From positions 60,888 to 124,887 of the forward strand of contig CAZYEX010000134.1 of assembly GCA_964646605.1 (NCBI GenBank): a DNA stretch of 64,000 nt. Direction: 5' to 3'. The notes below the pieces were generated by a model. That model saw only the letters and a program-made list of their open reading frames with translations, made no database searches and had not been told where the DNA came from. A program made the translations under genes and the position numbers. The DNA comes from SBAX01 sp964646605. GTDB taxonomy: Bacteria > Planctomycetota > Phycisphaerae > UBA1845. Position 1 is the first letter of the stretch. Every line of letters begins with the position of its first letter. Positions 52,960-61,309 of the stretch are shown one piece after another.

Positions 52960-53121
52960 TCAGATATTTCGGAGGATGGCGATGCCCCCAGCCGCCGTGA
53001 TCCCCAGCAGGATCGTCTGGACAAACTCATTTAGAACGAGAAGGTTGCACCCCCCGGTTTGGAGCATGATCGCCCCTAGGGTGAGCAACTTTACCGTACG
53101 CCACGTTCGAGGTCCCAACAT
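52960..53121 (-). CDS. Tiny lipoprotein
   Basis: 53 residues, MLGPRTWRTVKLLTLGAIML followed by QTGGC: a basic start, a hydrophobic core and a lipobox (QTGGC). The short mature part NLLVLNEFVQTILLGITAAGGIAILRNI is strongly hydrophobic. Together with 44924-45127 it is the second such miniature lipoprotein in this island. Longer readings upstream are possible but would add an Arg/Gly-rich leader without a signal. The function is unknown. Confidence 0.5.
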   Translation of the reverse strand: MLGPRTWRTVKLLTLGAIMLQTGGCNLLVLNEFVQTILLGITAAGGIAILRNI

Positions 53122-53484
53122 CAACGCACTCCCTAAAGAGCGGACACGACAACCCGGGCCCCCACGCCTCCGCGCCGAAGGCATGGCCCGCGCCATGGCT
53201 GGCTAATCTACGCCGCGTTGGCCCCCCGTCAACGGTGCCCGGATTTGGCCGGTGATTCCGGGCAGAACGACGGTCAGGGCACTCCGGGAGCGAAAATGCG
53301 CGGGCGCCAAGTCAGTGACCAGACGGTTTGGGCGGGGCGCTAGATGGCAAGGGCCATTTGGTTCTCCCCAAAGAGTTTCGATGTGGTTCCTTGGACATGA
53401 AATGAACGGCCGAGTCTCAATTCGGCCGAGACCGAGGTCGATTTCCTCCGAAGCTACCCGGCCACCTCGTAGGTACCACGGACG

Positions 53485-53760
53485 GTGATCAACTTTCGAA
53501 TCAACCGCGTCCGACGCATATTCAAGTGGCTGGTCGAGAACCAGCTTGTCGAGCCGACGGTGCTGCTTGCACTTCAGGCCGTATCCCCGCTTCGAAAGGG
53601 GCGCTGCGATGCCAAAGCGACGACGCCGCTTGAGCCGGTGCCCGACGGACTCATCGATGCCGTTTGGCCGTCTGTGTCCCGTCGGATTGCCCAATGAATG
53701 AATTGCAACGGCGGTGGGGTCGTAGTCAGATGGAACCGGTGCGACGCTGCGCGATTTTGC
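53485..53760 (+). pseudogene. Tyrosine recombinase (integrase) fragment, frameshifted
   Basis: Residues INFRINRVRRIFKWLVENQL, then VEPTVLLALQAVSPLRKGRCDAK...PVPDGLIDAVWPSVSRRIAQ, match the end of the core-binding domain of planctomycete site-specific integrases. A stop at 53695 follows. Shifting the frame at about 53693 continues with MNELQRRWGRSQMEP, which resembles the usual 'MIELQRLTGMRPGE' start of the catalytic domain. The N-terminus and the catalytic R..HxRRY part are missing. It is a decayed relic in a 1-kb gap (53122-54140). The rest of that gap has only unstructured frames and a sigma-54-type element. Confidence 0.6.
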
Positions 53761-53956
53761 GCGCCAAGTTGTGGGGAAGGCCACAGCGCGTGTTCGGGGG
53801 AAGGATTGATCCACAACCTGGATTCTCATTTTTGGGACGAACGGCCACCGCCGAATGCCCGCCGCCGATCTTTCCGTCGAGGCGACCCCCTGTGGGCACA
53901 GGCGCAAGGGCTTGCGCGGCAGGAGCACAGCGGCCCCGAGGGGGTGCGATGATCGC

Positions 53957-53972
53957 CGGAACGCCGTTTGCT
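53957..53972 (+). promoter_or_regulatory. Sigma-54-type promoter for the c554/Act-Qrc-like operon
   Basis: CGGAACG-ccgt-TTGCT matches 10 of 12 consensus bases with exact GG-N10-GC spacing, about 170 bp upstream of the GTG at 54141. It lies after the integrase relic and is the only promoter-like sequence I found ahead of the operon. Confidence 0.5.
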
Positions 53973-54140
53973 AGACCGGGTGTCCGCCAGCAGCACTGCG
54001 ACGAGGCGGCTTGCACAAGAAACGAACATGTTGACGTTGCGCGATGAAGGGCCGTGGCTGTTGAGATGCAATGCCGGGCACCCAGGGTGGAAGAGCGTGA
54101 TGGGGTGCATGGCGGCCTTTTTTCTTCTGGAGAAACGATC

Positions 54141-54815
54141 GTGAGAGCACGTGTTGCGGTCCTGCTTGGCGTCGTACTGTTCGGAGGAGGTCTGTCGGTT
54201 CGTTGGGGGGAATCTTCCGACAACTCGACGGACGGACCTCGCATGCTTCTTGGCCAGGGGAACTCTGCAAGGGCTGGCGATGAACCGCGCTACGCCTATG
54301 TCGGCTCGTTCCGGTGCAAGAAGTGTCACCTCAACGAATACAAAGGCTGGGAGGCGACGAAGATGGCCAAGTCCATCGATATCCTCAAGCCCGGACAGCA
54401 CAAGGAGGCGAAAGAGAAGTTCAAACTCGACCCCAACAAAGACTATACGACGGACGCGACTTGCCTGAAATGCCATACGACGGGCTTCGAGAGACCGGGG
54501 GGCTACGCGACTCCGGCCGGCAATGACGAGAAGGCCATGAAGAAAGCCGAGCAATTGGCGGGGGTCGGCTGCGAATCCTGCCACGGGCCTGGCAGCGCCT
54601 ACGTCGAAGTGTTCGAGGAACTCCTGAAGTCCAAGCGCAAGTACAAAGCGGAGGAGCTGTACGCAGTCGGCCTGACGAAGATAGGCGAGGCGACCTGCAA
54701 GACCTGTCACAATCAAGATGGGCCGACGTATGACCCGGCCGTTCCTTTCGACTACGAGAAGAGGAAGCGAGACGGAGTCCATGCACTCCAGCTCCTCAAG
54801 CAGCGTGAGGAATAG
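54141..54815 (+). CDS. Cytochrome c554-family tetrahaem protein
   Basis: 224 residues from the GTG at 54141 (GGAG ribosome-binding site), with a signal peptide (VRARVAVLLGVVLFGGGLSV). There are four CxxCH motifs: RCKKCHLNEYKGW, TCLKCHTTGFERPGGY, GCESCHGPGSAY and TCKTCHNQDG. The sequence around them (VGSFRCKKCH...ATKMAKSIDILKPGQHKEAKEKFKLDPNKDYTTDATCLKCHTTGF) is characteristic of the cytochrome c554 family, known from ammonia oxidisers and from nitrogen- and sulfur-cycling bacteria. Probably a periplasmic carrier. It is the first gene of the long electron-transfer operon. Confidence 0.9.
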   Translation: MRARVAVLLGVVLFGGGLSVRWGESSDNSTDGPRMLLGQGNSARAGDEPRYAYVGSFRCKKCHLNEYKGWEATKMAKSIDILKPGQHKEAKEKFKLDPNKDYTTDATCLKCHTTGFERPGGYATPAGNDEKAMKKAEQLAGVGCESCHGPGSAYVEVFEELLKSKRKYKAEELYAVGLTKIGEATCKTCHNQDGPTYDPAVPFDYEKRKRDGVHALQLLKQREE

Positions 54816-54895
54816 GCCAAGCGGGGTGCCTCCCAAGACCGACGCCCTTTGTTGGCGCTGAAGGCGCGGGGCGAGAAGATTGAGGAGTCGCGGCG

Positions 54896-55384
54896 ATGAT
54901 CGCCAAGGACGGTAGCGGTCTTTTTCGATCGGCGGTGTTCGAGGACATTCCGGAGCATACGGTTCGGGAGGTCGAGGGGCGCGGACACGTCCTTTCCTTC
55001 GACGCAAACTCCAGGCTTTTCGAACGCGGTAGCAGGGCCGAAGACCTAATGATCCTCCTGGACGGGGTGGTGGAACTCGTGTTTCCCATCCGGATTCTCG
55101 GAGTGAGCCGGGAGATCCCCGTGGAGAGCAAGCACGCCGGCGACGTGGTCGCCTGGTCGGCGCTGGTCCGCCCCTACCACTTCACGCTCAGTGCGCGCTG
55201 CGCGACCTCCTGCACGCTGATGTCCCTGGGTCGGGAAGCGATTGTCCGTTTCTTCGAGACCGACCCAGCGACGGGCTATGTATTCATGCGCAACCTTGCG
55301 GGCGTCATCGGTCGCCGTTTACAGGCGTTGCAAACGATGTGGACGCAGGAGGTGGTGTCCGCGGCAGTGAAAGGTCTGGAATAA
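54896..55384 (+). CDS. Stand-alone cyclic-nucleotide-binding-domain protein
   Basis: A 162-residue Crp/Fnr-type beta-roll without a helix-turn-helix domain. F-E-D-I-P-E-H-T starts the fold; LFERGSRAEDLMILLDGVVELVF is the typical 'G-x6-hhhhGxhxh' segment; HAGDVVAWSALVRPYHFTLSARC takes the place of the phosphate-binding cassette (usually GE-x8-RxA), which is poorly conserved. After the long C-helix the chain ends (QTMWTQEVVSAAVKGLE). It cannot bind DNA by itself and may sense a ligand or act as a protein-interaction module. It is embedded in the electron-transfer operon (gaps of 80 and 86 bp). Confidence 0.85.
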   Translation: MIAKDGSGLFRSAVFEDIPEHTVREVEGRGHVLSFDANSRLFERGSRAEDLMILLDGVVELVFPIRILGVSREIPVESKHAGDVVAWSALVRPYHFTLSARCATSCTLMSLGREAIVRFFETDPATGYVFMRNLAGVIGRRLQALQTMWTQEVVSAAVKGLE

Positions 55385-55411
55385 CGTGCTCCGACTGCAG
55401 CGGGGCCTCCC

Positions 55412-55427
55412 TGGTGCGCTTTCTGCA
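55412..55427 (+). promoter_or_regulatory. Weak sigma-54-like element before the pentahaem gene at 55471
   Basis: TGGTGCG-cttt-CTGCA matches 9 of 12 consensus bases with exact spacing and lies 44 bp upstream of the start. In this GC-rich DNA such a match can arise by chance; it is recorded because stronger matches precede other genes of the island. Confidence 0.2.
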
Positions 55428-55470
55428 CCTGATGCGAGCGAATGACGCTGGACGGACTGGGAGCAGGGAC

Positions 55471-56751
55471 ATGAAAAGGCAAGCGCAGCCGGACACGAAA
55501 GTCGGGGTACGGGAAGCAACGCCGCTGGCGCGGAGATTGGTTGTGATCGCAAGCGCGGTGATGATGACGCCGTCCCCGGATCCGCAACGTTCGGAAGTCC
55601 TTGCGCAACAAAGCACGGCGAACAGCGAGGAGGCCGGAAAGGTGCCCCCCCAGATCAACCCGGCGGGTTGGACGTCCTCGGCGGTGTGCGGGGAGTGTCA
55701 TCAGGCCATTCATGCTGTTTGGCGGCAGTCGCTCCATGCGAATTCCTGGACGAACGGCGTATTCCAGGCCGCTTTTCGGCGAAGTAACGAGACGTACGGC
55801 GAGGAAAAGAGTCGTTTATGCCTCTCCTGCCATGCTCCGACGGTACGGCACGGGGGTGACTACACCGTCAAAGAATCGGTTACCAAGGAAGGCATTACGT
55901 GCGACTTTTGTCACAGTGTCCATGCCGTGGACCTAACGGATTCGGCCGACCCGTTCCGCCTAACCATTGGGAGAACGAAACACGGTCCCCTTCGGCACGC
56001 TCAGTCGCCCGCGCATCAGATCGTGCATTCCGATCTCTTTATGCGGTCGGAGTTCTGCGCGTCCTGTCACGAATACAAGACTGCCCACGGGGTGGCGGTG
56101 TTGGGCACGTTCAGTGAATGGAAGAGCAGTTCGTATGCGGAGCGCGGAACTCAATGCCAGGACTGCCACATGCCGCTGGTTCCGGGTCGGACGGTGGCTT
56201 TGGACGTCAAGTCCGAGAGCGGTGGGATGGTCAATCTCCACAACATCTCCGGTTCTCATGATATCGAGCGGGTGCGTAAGGCGGTCACCATGGACGTGGT
56301 GGGCTACGAATGGTTGGAAGAGAAGGCCTGGGTGTACGTTCGGGTCGCCAATGAGGGCAGCGGGCACTGTTTCCCGACGGGGCTGCCCATGCACCGCGCG
56401 GTATTGGAAGTCACCCTGCGGAAGGCGGGAGAGACGATTGACCATCGGGAGATCCCCTTTGAGGTGGTGATGCTGGACGCCAGTGGGCGGACCCTGCGTC
56501 GCGAACACGAAGTGTTTACCTCCGCGGCGAAGGTCGCCAGTGACACGCGCCTGAAACCCAACGAGGAGCGCGTGATTGACATTTCCTTTCGGAATATAAA
56601 AGCATCTCGGCTCGTTGTGACGGCATCCCTGTACTACGAGTACTCGACGGAGGCGCTGGTGAGCGACGACAAGGGGGAGCGGATAGAACCGGTCGGGATG
56701 AAGTTCCTGCTGGTATCGCGCGAACGCGCGATGAAGCCGTTGGGGCAATAG
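55471..56751 (+). CDS. Pentahaem cytochrome c with C-terminal beta domain
   Basis: 426 residues from 55471 (GGAGCAGGG upstream), with a weak signal/anchor (RRLVVIASAVMMTPSP). There are five CxxCH motifs: CGECHQAIHAVWRQSLHANSW, CLSCHAPTVRHGGDY, CDFCHSVHAVD, CASCHEYKTAHG and CQDCHMPLVPG. The order CGECH...W..S.HA / CLSCH.P / GITCDFCH is that of the cytochrome c554/c552-like 'multihaem cytochrome' family. From about residue 250 a beta-rich, Ig-like region follows (WVYVRVANEGSGHCFPTGLPMHRAVLEVTLR...). GHCFPTG is a conserved element of such tails. Probably a periplasmic electron carrier or oxidoreductase. Confidence 0.87.
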   Translation: MKRQAQPDTKVGVREATPLARRLVVIASAVMMTPSPDPQRSEVLAQQSTANSEEAGKVPPQINPAGWTSSAVCGECHQAIHAVWRQSLHANSWTNGVFQAAFRRSNETYGEEKSRLCLSCHAPTVRHGGDYTVKESVTKEGITCDFCHSVHAVDLTDSADPFRLTIGRTKHGPLRHAQSPAHQIVHSDLFMRSEFCASCHEYKTAHGVAVLGTFSEWKSSSYAERGTQCQDCHMPLVPGRTVALDVKSESGGMVNLHNISGSHDIERVRKAVTMDVVGYEWLEEKAWVYVRVANEGSGHCFPTGLPMHRAVLEVTLRKAGETIDHREIPFEVVMLDASGRTLRREHEVFTSAAKVASDTRLKPNEERVIDISFRNIKASRLVVTASLYYEYSTEALVSDDKGERIEPVGMKFLLVSRERAMKPLGQ

Positions 56752-56769
56752 CTGCTAGGTGAAAGCGCT

Positions 56770-59190
56770 ATGAAGGACTGGCTGGAACTCAACCGTCGCG
56801 AATTCCTCGCGACACTCGGGGCTGTCTACGGGACAGCGGTCCAGGCGTGGGCGGCGCCGCGCTCTTGGTTTCTGGAGTATTCCGCGGGGCAGGACGGTCC
56901 GGCGACCGAGCAGTTTGTCACCACACTCTGCTCGATGTGTCCCGGCGGATGCGGGTTGCGCGCGCGTGTGGTACACGGATGCGCGGTGGGTGTAAGCGGG
57001 AACAAGGATCATCCGATCAACCGGGGCGGGCTGTGCTCACGGGCTTCGGCCATCCTCCAAGATGTGTACAACCCCGATCGGCTTCAGCAGTCACTACAGA
57101 GCATCGGCGTGCGCGGGTCAGGACGGTGGGAGACCGTCGAGTGGGACACGATGACGGAATCACTTGCTGAGCGGCTTGGGGCGCTTCGCAAGTCAGGTAG
57201 GCCGGAGAGACTCTGCGTTCTCTTGGGGCGGGATCGGGGACTGATGCGCACGGCGTGGCGACGCTTTGCGCGGGCCTACGGCACGCCGAACGTCATCGAC
57301 GTGTTTTCGGAGGACAATCTGGGTGTTCTGCCGGCTGTCCTGGCCACGCACGGCGTGCGACAGCGGGTCGGCTATGACCTCGCCGCGTCGGCCTTCGTCC
57401 TGTCCCTGTCGAGCGGGTGGCTGGACGCCCACTGGTCGACTGAGCAGGCGGCCCGGGCGTTCGCCGAGTTTCGTCGTGGGCGACCGGGCTTCCGGCCGAA
57501 ATGGGTTCACGTCGAGCCGCGATTCTCACTGACGGCCGCCAAGGCGGACGAGTGGATCCCTATTCATCCCGGGACGGAGGGCGCGGTTGCCCTGGGCATC
57601 GCCCACGTCATGGTCCGCGAGGGGCTTTACGACCGCCCGTTCGTGGAGGGGCATGGATTCGGGTTTGAAGACTGGGTGGACGGCGATGGTCTGACGCACC
57701 TCGGGTTCCGGCGCATGGTCCTGCAGGACTATGCTCCGGCCGCCGTCCAAGGAATGACCGGCGTTCCGGAGGGGACCATCTTCCGCCTGGCGCGCGAGTT
57801 CAGCGCGAATCGCCCAGCCGTCGCCCTCGGATTCGACGGCGGCGGATGTGGCTTCCAGACCACCTATGGCAGGATGGCTATTCACGCCCTCAACGCCCTT
57901 GCCGGAGGCATCGACGTGCCAGGCGGCATCACGGTGTTCCAAGAGATGAGCCTCCTGGTGGACGACATCGAGATCGATGACGTCGCTGACAGGGGCCTGT
58001 CCATGCCACGCGTTGATGGCACTGTTTCTCAGCGGCGGTTGAGCGACAGCGCCGTCGATCTTCTGGCGGATTCGATCGAGGGCGGTCGTCCGTACCCAAT
58101 TGAGGTTCTCGTCCTGGTGGATGCGGATCCGGTGTTCGCGCTGGCCGAGGGTAAGCGGCTCGGAGCGGCCCTGTCCAAGGTTCCCTTTGTGGTGGCGGTG
58201 ACGGCCTACCCCAACGACAGCAGCCGACACGCCGACGTGGTCGTACCGCTTCTTCACAGTTTTCATCGTTGGGATTTCAACGTGGCCCACACCCTAAGCG
58301 GGCATCCGGTCGTCTCGCTGGCCCAGCCGGTGATGAAGGCGCCCCCGGGCATAAAAGACCCGTACGAAGTGCTTCGGGCGTTGGCCGAGCGCCTCGGAGG
58401 AAAGGTTGCTCAGGCCCTGCCCTGGGCGACCAGCCGATCGGCGGTCGACGCCGTCGTGCAGGAGTTGTTCGAGGCCGGCAAGGGCGCGGCCTTCGGACCC
58501 GCAAACGAGCAAAGTTGGGCGCAGCTTCTGGAAAGCCGGGGGTGGCGGGCCCCCTTCGCCGCCCATCTGGACGAGTTCCGCCGTAACATCTTCGCCGGAG
58601 GCGGGTGGACCGATCCGATCTACTTCCATCGGGAATGGGATCGAGTGTTCCGCGCCCCCTCGGGGAAGTTTGCCTTCAGTTCGGCCTACCTCGCGCGATC
58701 GTTCGAGGCTTTCCCGGAGCCTGAGACGGGCTCGGATCGCGACCGCCGCTGTCTGCCCTACTGCCGGGTTTCTGCAAGACGACACGACGAGACCTATCCC
58801 TTGCGTCTCTACGTCTATCCGCTGCCCAATCTGGTTTCCGTGTCCAGTCCGAACCTGCCGTGGCTGAACGATATCGCCGGGGCCTACATGTTTGAGAAGT
58901 GGCGGACGTGGGTGGAACTGCATCCGGAGACGGCCGAGCGTCTGGGCCTTCATGACCACGACTATGCGGAGGTCCGAACACCGCGCGGCAAAATGGTGCT
59001 GCCGGTCAAGGTCTTTACGGGGCTGATGCCCGACGTGCTGGCCATCCCCTTCGGCTTTGGACGACGATATGGCGGACGTTGGTGCGCGGGAATCGGGGAG
59101 AACCCGGCGGACCTCGTCGAGCCGCAGACCGACCCGCTCACGGGGACGTCGCTTTGGACCTCAACTTGGGCAACGATCCGGAAGGCGTAA
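56770..59190 (+). CDS. Molybdopterin-oxidoreductase-like catalytic subunit, Tat-exported
   Basis: An 806-residue CISM-type subunit. LNRREFLATLGAVYG (residues 7-21) is a Tat signal. CSMCPGGCGLRARVVHG plus GGLCSRA supplies the four-Cys [4Fe-4S] site. The middle and C-terminal parts follow the bis-MGD fold (SLSSGWLDAHWST; IPIHPGTEGAVALGIAHVM; ALGFDGGGCGFQTTYGRMAIHALN; VAVTAYPNDSSRHADVVVPLLHSF; HPETAERLGLHDHDYAEVRTPRG). At the position after the Fe-S domain where the Mo-ligating Cys/Ser/Sec would be expected, I find FSEDNLGVLPAVLATHG without a Cys. With its FeS and NrfD partners it resembles QrcB or the B1 part of ActB, which lack active Mo. Probably it does not bind Mo catalytically. Confidence 0.85.
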   Translation: MKDWLELNRREFLATLGAVYGTAVQAWAAPRSWFLEYSAGQDGPATEQFVTTLCSMCPGGCGLRARVVHGCAVGVSGNKDHPINRGGLCSRASAILQDVYNPDRLQQSLQSIGVRGSGRWETVEWDTMTESLAERLGALRKSGRPERLCVLLGRDRGLMRTAWRRFARAYGTPNVIDVFSEDNLGVLPAVLATHGVRQRVGYDLAASAFVLSLSSGWLDAHWSTEQAARAFAEFRRGRPGFRPKWVHVEPRFSLTAAKADEWIPIHPGTEGAVALGIAHVMVREGLYDRPFVEGHGFGFEDWVDGDGLTHLGFRRMVLQDYAPAAVQGMTGVPEGTIFRLAREFSANRPAVALGFDGGGCGFQTTYGRMAIHALNALAGGIDVPGGITVFQEMSLLVDDIEIDDVADRGLSMPRVDGTVSQRRLSDSAVDLLADSIEGGRPYPIEVLVLVDADPVFALAEGKRLGAALSKVPFVVAVTAYPNDSSRHADVVVPLLHSFHRWDFNVAHTLSGHPVVSLAQPVMKAPPGIKDPYEVLRALAERLGGKVAQALPWATSRSAVDAVVQELFEAGKGAAFGPANEQSWAQLLESRGWRAPFAAHLDEFRRNIFAGGGWTDPIYFHREWDRVFRAPSGKFAFSSAYLARSFEAFPEPETGSDRDRRCLPYCRVSARRHDETYPLRLYVYPLPNLVSVSSPNLPWLNDIAGAYMFEKWRTWVELHPETAERLGLHDHDYAEVRTPRGKMVLPVKVFTGLMPDVLAIPFGFGRRYGGRWCAGIGENPADLVEPQTDPLTGTSLWTSTWATIRKA

Positions 59191-59217
59191 GCGGGCGAGG
59201 GTGGACAGGAGAAGCCG

Positions 59218-59904
59218 ATGGCCAAGTGGGGCATGACAATCGACCTCGACCGCTGCACGGCCTGCCAGGCGTGTGTCACCGCTTGTCAGGCGGAGAACAA
59301 CCTTCCCCCGACCGGCCCGGACGATTCCCGCAAGGGCCGGAATTTCACATGGATGGAGATGATCCCCTTCGCGGGGGAGGGAGAGCGGCCCAAAGCGATC
59401 GAGCGTTTGCTGCCCAGGCCATGCCTCCATTGTGACAATCCTCCCTGTGTGAAGGTGTGCCCCGTCGGGGCGACGATGGTGAACGAAGACGGGATCGTCG
59501 GCCAAGTGTACAGCCGATGTATCGGTTGCCGCTACTGCACGACGGCGTGTCCGTACACGGCGCGGTATTTCAACTGGACTGAGCCGGTCTGGCCCGATCC
59601 TATGCAGCAGCATCTGAATCCCGACGTGTCCGTCAGGCCCAAGGGTGTGGTCGAGAAGTGCACCTTCTGTCATCACCGCTTGCAGAACGCCCGCGACAAC
59701 GCCCGCGCGGAGAACCGTCCCCTACGGGAAGGGGAGTATACGCCAGCGTGCGTCGAGGCCTGTCCCGCGGTCGCCATGACCTTCGGCGATCTTTCCAATC
59801 CTCACAGTGAGGTCTCCAAGCTCGCCCACAGCCGGCGGGCGTACAAGCTCCTTGAGGATCTCGGTACGGAACCGAAAGTGATCTATCTGCGGGAGGGTGA
59901 GTAG
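59218..59904 (+). CDS. Four-cluster [4Fe-4S] electron-transfer subunit (PsrB/QrcC/NrfC type)
   Basis: 228 residues with sixteen cysteines in four ferredoxin-like motifs: CTACQACVTACQAEN, CLHCDNPPCVKVCPVGA, CIGCRYCTTACPY and CTFCH...CVEACP. This is the arrangement of the DmsB/PsrB/NrfC electron-transfer subunits, which connect a catalytic subunit to an NrfD-type membrane subunit. No signal peptide is present, as is normal for subunits that ride out with a Tat-targeted partner. It starts 27 bp after the oxidoreductase gene and overlaps the NrfD gene. It lacks the covalent fusion to the catalytic subunit seen in ActB. Confidence 0.95.
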   Translation: MAKWGMTIDLDRCTACQACVTACQAENNLPPTGPDDSRKGRNFTWMEMIPFAGEGERPKAIERLLPRPCLHCDNPPCVKVCPVGATMVNEDGIVGQVYSRCIGCRYCTTACPYTARYFNWTEPVWPDPMQQHLNPDVSVRPKGVVEKCTFCHHRLQNARDNARAENRPLREGEYTPACVEACPAVAMTFGDLSNPHSEVSKLAHSRRAYKLLEDLGTEPKVIYLREGE

Positions 59905-61309
59905 GGTGTCCGCTGTCTCGAACCGGCCAGCCGGCTCAAAAAGGCCCGATCCCCCGCCCCTTGCGGAAGACGCGATCCTACTGGAACCCGTGCTACGGAC
60001 GGGGCCGCGCTTCTATATCACGGTAGCGGTTCTAATGAGCGTCATGGCGCTTGGCACCTATGCGTACGTCACGCAGTATCGTGAGGGCCTGGGCGTTACG
60101 GGACTGGGGAGACCCGTCTACTGGGGCTTCTATATCACTAACTTCGTCTTCTTCATCGGGATCAGTCACGCCGGGACGTTGATTTCGGCGATCCTGCGGA
60201 TCGTCGGCGCCGAGTGGCGCCGAACCATCACCCGATCCGCTGAAGTCATCACGGTCATGGTCATCCTGTTCGGCGTGGGCAACATCCTCATCGATCTGGG
60301 ACGCCCCGACCGCATGTTGAACGTGATCTTCCACGGACGGCTCGAATCCCCCCTGCTGTGGGACGTGTGCAGCATCACCATGTATCTGACGATGAGCACG
60401 CTCTATCTGTATCTGCCGCTGATCCCGGACATTGCGATTCTGCGCGATCATACCAATAAGCGGCACTGGTTCTATCGACTCCTCGCCCTGGGCTGGACGG
60501 GAACTCCGAAACAGCACCGCGTGCTTGAGACCCTGATCAGCGTGATGGCCATCATCGTCATCCCCGTCGCCGTCTCCGTGCATACGGTGGTGAGCTTCGT
60601 GTTCGCCATGACCATACAGCCGATGTGGCATAGCGCCATCTTCGGACCTTATTTCGTCGTCGGCGCGATTTTCTCCGGCATCGCGGCGCTGATCGTCGCC
60701 ATGGCGCTGATCCGCTGGGTCTATGGTCTGGGTGATTATCTCAAGAAAGTGCACTTCAACAATCTAGGTCTTTTGCTTCTCGTCATGTGCTTCCTATGGT
60801 TTTACTTTACGGCGGCGGAGTTCCTGACCACATTCTACGGGAGTGAGCCGGCGCATATGTCCATCTTCTGGATGAAGTTCACCGGGCCGTTTGCCCCGCA
60901 CTTCTGGACGATGGTGACCACGTGCTTCGTTATTCCGGTGGCCATCTTGTGTAATCGGCGGACTCGGACGGTCATCGGGACGGTCATCGCGTCGGTCTCG
61001 GTGAATATTGGTATGTATTTGGAGCGATTCATCATCGTCGTGCCGTCGCTTTCCCAACCGCGACTGCCGCATTCGGAAACCATCGTCTACAGCCCAACCT
61101 GGGTGGAGTGGAGCATTCTCGCGGCGTGCTTTGCGGCCTTCACGCTTTTTTACGTATTGTTCACCAAGCTGTTCCCCATTGTCTCGATTTGGGAGGTACA
61201 GGAAGGGCGCGAGCGATCGATCGCGGAGGTGACCGAGCGACTGAAAACCTACCTTCCGGAGCCGCATGTATCCGTCGCGCGGCGAGCCCCTGTCGGAGTC
61301 AGCCCATGA
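59897..61309 (+). CDS. NrfD/PsrC-family membrane quinone-interacting subunit
   Basis: 470 residues with about ten hydrophobic segments, beginning with FYITVAVLMSVMALGTYAYV (about 35-55). GLGRPVYWGFYITNFVFFIGISHAGTLISAILRI and the later FGVGNILIDLGRPDRMLNVIF are typical of the long (ActC/QrcD-like) NrfD proteins, as is LFPIVSIWEVQEG near the C-terminus. NrfD subunits bind quinone and have been linked to proton translocation in ACIII. I start at the GTG at 59897, overlapping the previous stop; a GTG at 59906 is equally possible. The stop overlaps the next start (ATGA). Confidence 0.93.
   Translation: MSRVSAVSNRPAGSKRPDPPPLAEDAILLEPVLRTGPRFYITVAVLMSVMALGTYAYVTQYREGLGVTGLGRPVYWGFYITNFVFFIGISHAGTLISAILRIVGAEWRRTITRSAEVITVMVILFGVGNILIDLGRPDRMLNVIFHGRLESPLLWDVCSITMYLTMSTLYLYLPLIPDIAILRDHTNKRHWFYRLLALGWTGTPKQHRVLETLISVMAIIVIPVAVSVHTVVSFVFAMTIQPMWHSAIFGPYFVVGAIFSGIAALIVAMALIRWVYGLGDYLKKVHFNNLGLLLLVMCFLWFYFTAAEFLTTFYGSEPAHMSIFWMKFTGPFAPHFWTMVTTCFVIPVAILCNRRTRTVIGTVIASVSVNIGMYLERFIIVVPSLSQPRLPHSETIVYSPTWVEWSILAACFAAFTLFYVLFTKLFPIVSIWEVQEGRERSIAEVTERLKTYLPEPHVSVARRAPVGVSP

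Noticed and set aside
53203..53928. 241-codon minus-strand frame after the tiny lipoprotein
   Set aside because: It is antisense to the integrase remnant, rich in Arg/Pro/Ser, and has no start signal or domain.
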